A program made the position numbers and the translations under genes. A stretch of 42,774 nt of DNA from Intoshia linei (Eukaryota > Orthonectida > Rhopaluridae), in the NCBI GenBank assembly GCA_001642005.1, contig LWCA01000187.1, positions 1 through 42,774 on the forward strand. Reading direction: 5' to 3'. Shown here in pieces: positions 35,501 to 42,774 of the stretch (its first letter is position 1; each line of letters opens with the position of its first letter). The notes under the pieces are model-generated. The model searched no databases. It saw only the letters and a program-made list of their open reading frames with translations, and was not told the DNA's origin.

Positions 35501-36711
35501 AAACTTAGAGGAAGTTTTGGAAATATTAAATTGTTGTTTGATTTAAAAAATAATGCCAAAATTGTCACTAAAATTATACCAATACGATGTTACCTTATTA
35601 ATCAAGTAAATATTGATGCACAATTGAATTAATTAAAACTGGATTTATTAATGATAATTATAGACCCAGAAAACCGATAATTGTCAATCAATTCTGAATG
35701 AAATAAAAATAATCAAATCCATGAACCATGTAAGTTAACCCTTAACATGGCTTGCGTTAATATATCGTATTTAGCCGCTTATTGTTAAATACATCGATGC
35801 TATTAAAAAAATCAATTCCGAGTTTTGGATTTTAATGGAATAGTAATATTACTATTATGTATCATTGCACATTAAAATTAGTGTACCTGGTGGCGATTTG
35901 TTTGACAAAATAGAAAGCCATGGACCATTCAATGAATCATTTGCATATCCAATTTTTTACCAAATATTGGTGGCCGTTGAGGTAAAGTGCAAAAAAATTA
36001 AATTAAAAATGTTAACATTATTCAGTTTATTCATGAAAATGGAGTGACACACAGAGATTTAAAGGTTTGCTGAAGATTAAATGCAGTTACACTATTTTAG
36101 CCAGAAAATATTTTATTAAACTTTATCAATAACACATTCTATGTCAAGGTTTATTCTTTTTTTTATATACATTTTTCAGATTGGAGATTTTGGATTTTCC
36201 AAAGTTACCAAGAGTAAAAATTTAAAATCAATTGTGGGAACAGATATTTACATTGCTCCCGAGATTTTGAAAATTGAAAACGGAACGTATGATCAAACAT
36301 TTTATACCAATTCTATCGATATATGGAGTTGCGGAATCCTTTTTTATATTTGGTACTTTATTTTTCATATGAAAAATTTAATTTTTTTTATTTTTAGCAT
36401 GACTAAAAAATCACCTTTTTACCAAAACTACAAATCTTTATTAGTAAATGTTCCAGGAATTGATAAAATCATTAATTTTAAGCTTTTGCAGAAATTTCCG
36501 GGTTACATTATAATTTTTTCGTATAATCTGTTTTAGATATTAAAATGTTAGTTAAACAAATGTGTGACATTGATCCTTTGAAACGCATACCCATTTCCTT
36601 GGCTAAAGAATCAAAGATATTCAATGTATATATTTTTGTTACAAAAATTTATATACTTTTTAGAAAAAAATTAAGGAAATTACCCAAAATTATGTAAATA
36701 TTGTAAAATAA
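32590..36711 (+). CDS. CHEK2: CHK2-type checkpoint kinase (SQ/TQ - FHA - Ser/Thr kinase)
   Basis: DNA-damage kinase acting downstream of ATM. Exons: 32590-32731, 32776-32903, 35069-35207, 35378-35471, 35509-35605, 35664-35729, 35775-35842, 35882-35981, 36026-36064, 36101-36148, 36180-36352, 36398-36501, 36537-36625, 36664-36711. All phases agree, giving 444 residues (about 540 in human). An SQ/TQ cluster at residues 16-28 (TQSLTSQDSQISQ) would be the ATM target. The FHA domain has FGRG (about 60), CSIVH and NGTYLN. In the kinase, GRGSFG is the P-loop (167-172), Lys189 and Glu213 form the salt bridge, HRDLKPEN carries Asp289, DFG starts at Asp310 and APE ends at 335; all catalytic residues are present. 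Intron 2 (2165 bp) holds a dead hAT transposase and a family A copy. An AATAAA overlaps the stop (36707-36712). Earlier 5' exons cannot be excluded. Confidence 0.9.
33190..34024 (-). pseudogene. hAT transposase relic in CHK2 intron
   Basis: Minus-strand remains of a hAT transposase. Near the start (ATG at 34024) a zinc-finger fragment with YCIKCNCNV resembles CGGBP1/hAT fingers. At the end, 33202-33387, is a hATC dimerisation motif (GPSTSNGVERNFSMLKKLLT). The middle is riddled with stops and mostly deleted, at about 830 bp in place of 1.8-2 kb. It is antisense to CHK2. Confidence 0.75.
34297..34930 (-). repeat. Repeat family A copy, reverse (CHK2 intron 2)
   Basis: Clean terminus ATCCTAACTTATATAAAAGG then GCTACGCGATTTTTGTTTG and a TG run at 34297-34343. 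It continues through all modules (CATCTTACGGGTCAAAAACC, ACGGTCAAAAAAGCATTTTA) to ATTAATCCTACAATTTCAAA at about 34927. Nearly full length. A hAT-like piece (GTCCGCAATAAATTTTAC) follows. Confidence 0.82.
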
Positions 36712-36912
36712 ATATATTACTTAAACATTAAGGGTTCCTAAACTCGACAGTGTCCACAGGTACGTGACAATAAAAGTTTATAAAATTCCAGTCTCAAATA
36801 TGGTAGTTAGTAACTACCATTCGAAGAGTAATCATTACTCAGTAATGACGATTTGTCACCAATAATTATTATTTCTCAATTTAACAAATTCAACTAACTT
36901 TATTATATAATC

Positions 36913-37375
36913 ATGATTAGCCTAAGATCAAAAAAGTTTTTTCTAATTTTGACACTATTGTTAATTCTATGTATAATTTATATTCGCCATTTACAAATAA
37001 AGTACCTCAAAGAAAGATTCACGTATAAATTTTCTGAAATTATAAACGAAGCCAAAGTAGTTGTAATATCGAAATCTTACTGTTTGTACAGTCAAAAAGC
37101 TAAGAATGCGTTTGAAAAGCTAATTCATGAAGGCATTTTAGACGAACAGGATTACAAAGTCCATGATATTGAATATGATCCCCATATGAATGAAATACAA
37201 AATATTTTAAAAGATTTAACAGGATCCAGGACGGTAAATTTCGATTAAAAAGATTACTTGTACTTTTACTTAGGTACCAGCTATATTTCTCAATAGCAAG
37301 TATATTGGAGGTGGTTCAGACATTGAAAGTTTATATAAAACCAAAAATTTACATAGCATCGTTCAAGGAAAATAA
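36913..37375 (+). CDS. Membrane-anchored glutaredoxin with CLYS active site
   Basis: Two exons, 36913-37233 and 37274-37375, give 140 residues. Residues 9-24 (FFLILTLLLILCIIYI) form a membrane anchor or uncleaved signal, so the redox domain would lie in the secretory pathway. The thioredoxin fold follows with VVVISKSYCLYSQKAK. The active site is Cys57-Leu-Tyr-Ser60, so the second cysteine of the usual CPYC is serine. VPAIFLN (Pro109 as the cis-proline) and YIGGGSD, the glutathione-binding loop, complete the family. Fungal Grx6/Grx7 share the anchor and CxYS site; ordinary animal glutaredoxins are soluble. It starts 201 bp after CHK2 and converges on HAT1, with 14 bp between stop codons. Membership is firm; the cellular place is inferred. 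Confidence 0.85.
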
Positions 37376-37382
37376 ATTTATT
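37371..37382. terminator. Palindromic two-way polyadenylation signal
   Basis: AATAAATTTATT is its own reverse complement and supplies AATAAA to both converging genes. The glutaredoxin signal overlaps its stop codon (37373-37375). On the minus strand it starts 8 bases past the HAT1 stop (37390-37392). Its use is inferred from position. Confidence 0.6.
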
Positions 37383-37389
37383 CAATATC

Positions 37390-40300
37390 TCAACAGTCTC
37401 TATTAATTCTTTCAAGAATTGCATCATAACTATCCAATTCATTTTGCTGCAATAATCCCACCTTTTCTTTCATTGATACTTTTTTTTGATAATTTTCATT
37501 CATAGAACTGGTTGTTGCATTTCCATTGACAAGACTTGTTTTTACTCGTTTTGCGGGTTTCTCTTGGTGTATGTTTATTTTCGTGTCAAGGGATTTAACG
37601 CCAAAATTATCCAAACATCTTGTCATTTGAAAATCAAACAATTCTTTGCGAAAAACTTTACCTCGGCGGTATCTATTTTTAATAAACATGATGAAATTTT
37701 CTTTATCATCAGTTTTAAAATAATATTTGAATATTCCACTAGTTGAACTGTATTTACCACCTTTAGTGTTAATCAAATCTTGAATACCATCACTTTCTTG
37801 TTGGGCAGTACGTTTTATGTTCTAAATTTTGTATATAATTATATTCAAACGTTCATATATCTAGGGCAGTGGCCAACAAACTTTTTGACATGGGGCCGGA
37901 ATAACTAATAGGAATTTACGCCAAAGTCTATACAACGGCTATATATTTATTTAAAAAACCCCACTTTTATTTCACCGTTAATAAAATTTACAATGCCATA
38001 AGTGTTAATAAAAAATACTATTTCAAACACCCTGGGAAAAATCAACTTTCACCGATATTTTTTTGAAAAATCAAATTTCACCAATGCTTAAGGAAAGATC
38101 CTTTTTTCCAATATTTTTTTAAAAACGATTTTACCAAATCTTATAAGAGAAAAAAAATTTAATTTTTTCATCAATATTTTGAAATGAACTCTATGCGTAC
38201 ACTATTTGAATCGGGAACCACTGACTTATATATAATTTAAATTTCTAAAACTTTAGCAAAATATCAAAAGTGGACCGTGTCACCTGGACACTATAACACA
38301 GGGATAAGTAACCTTATGACGGAAACGGTAAATTTCGAATAGTAGATTCTGATAATTTTGCTAACCTGACACATAAACAATGTACTACACACTGTTGGTA
38401 TTTAGTAAAATGACAGTGGATTGAAAAATAAAATTTTTTTCAGAAAAAATATGCATGCCGGATTCGACACGCGGGTTTCCCTTCATTGTTCTAATGTAAA
38501 ATAGATATCAACATTAAATAGGACTATAAAAATTAAATTATCGAGATCAGATATACCTCAACCTTTATTTATATAAAAATGTCTTACCGTTTAAATTAAA
38601 AATGAAATCTTAAAATTTAACAAACCCCCCACTCTAATACAGATTTTCGAGAGGGATGCTATATCGCAAATTTGATTTTCATAAATTAAATTTTTCAAAG
38701 TCAAAAACGCAAAATAATCCTTTTTTATATAAATGAATCCTAAAATTTTATAAAACATACATTATGGTAAGTTTTTAAATCAAATCAACCAATATTTTTC
38801 AAAATTTTAAATTATAATGTAAATATTGACCCTACAATTATAATTGATAATACAACATGGCCCGGTAGGGCTAGTTGATGTTTATACAAAGTACATAACA
38901 GTCAAGCTAGATTAATATAAAACGACCTTTCTAATTAAATATCTAATGCTCTGTTTAAATTTTTTGAATTTTTTTTCATCAGTCGAAATCATTCTCACTA
39001 TGTGTAACCTTCTCAATCTTTCAATTCGTCTCTAAATCATAATATACTATACTATAAATCACAATCTACAATGGAAAATATATCCATTATAATGGGGTCC
39101 CAAATATTTTTTACAACAGACGTTAATTATAAATTAATTTTCAAGAAATATTGAAATGTTATTAATAATTTAACTATATCACTTTATGATTAAAATTAAT
39201 GAGGGAACCGATATATTTTTCATTTATCCCTTTTTATATAAAAGTTAAAGTCTGTTACAGCTTATTTATAAAATTAAGACTCATAGAAGTTAAAAAACCC
39301 AAATTCTATTAGTTTTTCAAGGCCAATGCAGTATCAACTTAATTCTCAGAAATTGAGACCATCAGAGTTAAAAACTACTAGTCTCAGAAATTACTAAAAA
39401 TGAATTTGAAACAATTTTCTCTAGTTGATTTAGAAAAACAACCTTTTCTAAGAATTAATTTTAGAAGGGTATGAGTAGCTTACCCCACTATATTTACAGT
39501 CAAATATTTATCATAAAAAAGATTAAATAATTACTCTTAAAATGCAAAATTTTTTGGATATTTTATCGGCAACAGCACCCTGAAATGGTGAATAATATGG
39601 TAAAGTATCATTTTTGAATTCATCAGAACATTTAATGATATCATATTCGACAAAATCACGAATTCTTTGAAATTGATCAGATGCATCTTCAACTAAATAC
39701 AAAAAATTAACAATTAAAAATAAATTAAACCTGAAACGTCCTGAATTCGTGAATTTTGGTGAGCCCATTGATAAATAGATTTAAGAAGTCTTGATCCGTG
39801 GCCTCTTCTCTGATAAGGTGGGAGAATCATGGCTTGACTAAAAATGTGACTTTAATAACAAGAAAATACCTGACACGTAATCGACGTGTTCCCGGATATT
39901 TATAAAAGGAATATGTTGTAATAAACCCTATAAATTTGTGAACGTCTTGTGTTGTTTCAAATCTATTTTATTACAAGATAAATGAGCTTTACGTTTAAAT
40001 CAATCAAAATTACAGATAGAAAACATTCCATGATGTGTCATTTACATTAATATACGAAGCGGCGTCCACAAAGAATAAAATGAACCGCTGCGCTTGATAA
40101 TGATACTTGGATATATCGTTACTTTCCGTGGAACCGTAATACACAGAGAATGTAGCATCATTGAGTGAATATGTGTTGACTAGTTTTCCCGGAGGAATAA
40201 ACTTTTGATGAGATGCCATATTTGATCGGAAATCTTCAATAGAATAATTGTACGATTGATTAAGATACAATTCTTTATTCAAAATAGATATAACGTCATC

Positions 40301-40681
40301 TGGCTAGCGAAAGGTAAATGTACTGTAAAATTAAAAATTGAATTAAAACCTTGGTATCAGTTTCATCAACTTTATGAGAATAATTAAATTTTACGTAAAA
40401 ATCTAGGGTTTCGACACTATATAAGATATTTATAGCTGGAGATTCATATCCATAAATAGACTCACTAAAAATAATTTTTTTTAGTAAAATGTACTATACT
40501 TGCACCCAAAAATCTGATGTGTCATGTCTGGATGAAAGGTTTCGCGTAAATCTGATCCATCACTTGAAACTACCAATTATCATTTAACATAACTATCTAA
40601 ACCTGGAATGAATGTGACGCTCTCGTTAGCATCTGCTAAATATTTTTTTTTAACACTACTAATTTCAACATTGTCATCCAT
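37390..40681 (-). CDS. HAT1: HAT1, type B histone acetyltransferase catalytic subunit
   Basis: Acetylates newly made histone H4, usually with RBBP7/RBBP4. Minus-strand exons: 40603-40681, 40500-40569, 40350-40464, 40014-40303, 39870-39962, 39731-39837, 39535-39692, 38927-39031, 37390-37821. All phases agree, giving 482 residues against about 419 in human. Family marks: MTHQIFGCNESIYGYES, PPGKLVNTYSL, the acetyl-CoA loop AMILPPYQRRGHGSRLL (about 218-234), VEDASDQFQRIRDFV, and RRIERLRRLHIVRMIS. The last exon (144 codons) joins in phase and ends NELDSYDAILERINRD, like the usual coiled-coil end, but carries an extra insertion (about 340-440) with no match I know. Assigning that exon to HAT1 is less certain than the rest. 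Its preceding intron (1105 bp) is full of repeats. It starts 152 bp after the end of the CHCHD2 reading frame. Confidence 0.88.
37866..38215. repeat. hAT-like and family F (reverse) relic in HAT1 intron
   Basis: CAGTGGCCAACAAAC at the left and GGGAACCACTG at the right look like hAT ends, although their inner parts differ. Between them CTGGGAAAAATCAACTTTCA and CGATTTTACCAAATC are reverse versions of the TTGGTAAAAT array at 28205-28690. Confidence 0.5.
38560..38850 (-). repeat. Repeat family A copy, degraded (HAT1 intron)
   Basis: Reverse fragments: CACTCTAATACAGATTTTCG, AACGCAAAATAATCCTTTTT, ATCAACCAATATTTTTCAAA, AATATTGACCCTACAATTAT. The terminus is not recognisable. Confidence 0.55.
38874..38926 (-). 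repeat. Repeat family E copy next to HAT1 exon 8
   Basis: GTTTATACAAAGTACATAAC and AGTCAAGCTAG match the copy at 10799-10860. It ends right at the 5' splice site of the HAT1 exon 38927-39031. Confidence 0.5.
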
Positions 40682-40833
40682 AATACTAATTGCGCTAGTT
40701 GGTGAAGACCACTTTAGTAACTCAAAAAGTCTTTGGTTACACTTAACAAAACGGAATAAAAATTTATTGAAACATGACTATCGTTTAAAAGATGCAATGA
40801 ATTAATATGGTACGGAATCTAAAGTTGTATAAA

Positions 40834-41328
40834 TTAAAATGTAAAATGTATCATACTTCTTTTGCACGTTTTCAAAGCATCACTAAACTGTTGACAAAAT
40901 GAAATATCGTTATTCATATTTGTGCATTTGATGAATTGTTGCAATTCGTATGAACATGCACCTCCATTCATTTCATTTGACACGGGTTGCCGATAATCCC
41001 GAGGATTAGCTTCAGCATAGTCGACATTCTCAGATTGTGACATTCCCCCTGTTAGAGCTCCACCGATAGCATGCCCCTAAACGTAAAAGTCCATTTTCGA
41101 AAATTAAATTAAAAATACCACAGTCGAACCAATAGCCACTCCAGCTGCAGTTGATGCCATGTTTGCCATTAAACCAGGTTGGCGAGGCGCCTGTGTGAGC
41201 GAACTTTCTTTTCTAGTTGTCAATCCATTTCTCGATGGACTACTCCTTCTAGCTGGTTTTGAACCAAAGCTAATTTCTATTATTCAAATGTTTTATTTTT
41301 AATATTACAATGATCTTCTTCTCGCCAT
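40834..41328 (-). CDS. CHCHD2: CHCHD2/CHCHD10 family mitochondrial protein
   Basis: Small intermembrane-space protein linked to MICOS and respiratory-chain organisation. Minus-strand exons: 41309-41328, 41119-41269 and 40834-41076, with introns of 39 and 42 bp, giving 137 residues (142-151 in human paralogues). The Arg-rich start (MARRRSFFGSKPARR) fits a mitochondrial targeting region. The conserved hydrophobic block APRQPGLMANMASTAAGVAI leads into VGHAIGGALTGG. The CHCH domain has twin Cx9C motifs: Cys98/Cys108 and Cys118/Cys128, substrates of the MIA40 pathway. The first exon has only 20 coding bases; the choice rests on phase and the basic start. It lies 106 bp from KRR1, on the same strand. 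Confidence 0.9.
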
Positions 41329-41434
41329 TAATTTAATTTTAAAATTTGACCTGAAATTTACAAATAAAGTTGAATATAAATAAATATTTGCGTTGTTAAA
41401 GTAATTTTTAATTTAAAAAAATATAGTACAATGT

Positions 41435-42621
<1,187 letters not shown>

Positions 42622-42774
42622 GAGCGAAAATAAGTTTATTTTAATTTACATGATTACTCTTTTAATTAAAGTAGTGTGTCCATAAGTACTTATATTTGAC
42701 ATTTAAAAATAAGTACTAAATAAGTACTCATAAATACCATAGATAATTTTAGTCAATATTTTACTTGTAATTTT
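42622..42774. other. Upstream region of KRR1, edge of window
   Basis: Would contain the KRR1 promoter. Copies of AAGTACT occur at about 42686, 42713 and 42723 (in ATAAGTACTTAT, AATAAGTACT and ATAAGTACTC); no known factor is claimed. Confidence 0.4.

Noticed and set aside
37486-37746. Plus-strand 86-codon frame
   Set aside because: Antisense of the last HAT1 exon; no domain.

Overview
This is strongly A+T-rich animal nuclear DNA. It holds multi-exon genes with very small GT-AG introns (mostly 25-55 bp), separated and invaded by decayed transposons. I assembled the gene models by hand, joining open frames at GT-AG sites and checking phase. Six conserved genes join without a frame error: a PI3-kinase p85-type regulatory subunit, ARMC8, CHK2, HAT1, CHCHD2/10 and KRR1. 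So do a membrane-anchored glutaredoxin and a short neuropeptide precursor. The PI3K adaptor, CHK2 and the neuropeptide point to a metazoan. The myomodulin-like peptide (MLRL followed by the amidation/cleavage signal GKR) points to an annelid/mollusc-related lineage. Tiny introns, compact gene blocks and many mobile-element relics would suit a simplified spiralian such as an orthonectid (for example Intoshia), but that placement is inference.

Layout. 1-5.0 kb: transposon relics (Ty3/gypsy reverse transcriptase fragment, piggyBac-type MITE, hAT transposase, two copies of repeat family A). 5.1-10.0 kb (+): PI3K regulatory subunit, whose one long intron holds a complete piggyBac MITE and a dead Tc1 element. 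11.1-21.6 kb (+): ARMC8 in 17 exons, with five introns swollen by repeats and eleven still tiny. 22.9-25.3 kb (-): a Tudor-like gene with several frame breaks, probably decaying. 25.3-26.5 kb (+): a doubtful small gene starting head-to-head with it. 27.6-28.8 kb: a 1.2-kb hAT-type element with an internal minisatellite. 29.3-29.7 kb (-): the neuropeptide precursor. 30-32.2 kb: repeat family A. 32.6-36.7 kb (+): CHK2, with a 2.2-kb intron holding a dead hAT transposase and a family A copy. 36.9-42.6 kb: a compact block with glutaredoxin (+) facing HAT1 (-), then CHCHD2 (-) and KRR1 (-), with gaps of about 14-150 bp.

The genes are not one pathway. They cover phosphoinositide signalling, ubiquitin ligation (CTLH complex), DNA-damage signalling, redox chemistry, histone acetylation, mitochondrial organisation and ribosome assembly. 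Transposons sit in large introns and between genes, and avoid exons and the 36.9-42.6 kb block except for one long HAT1 intron.
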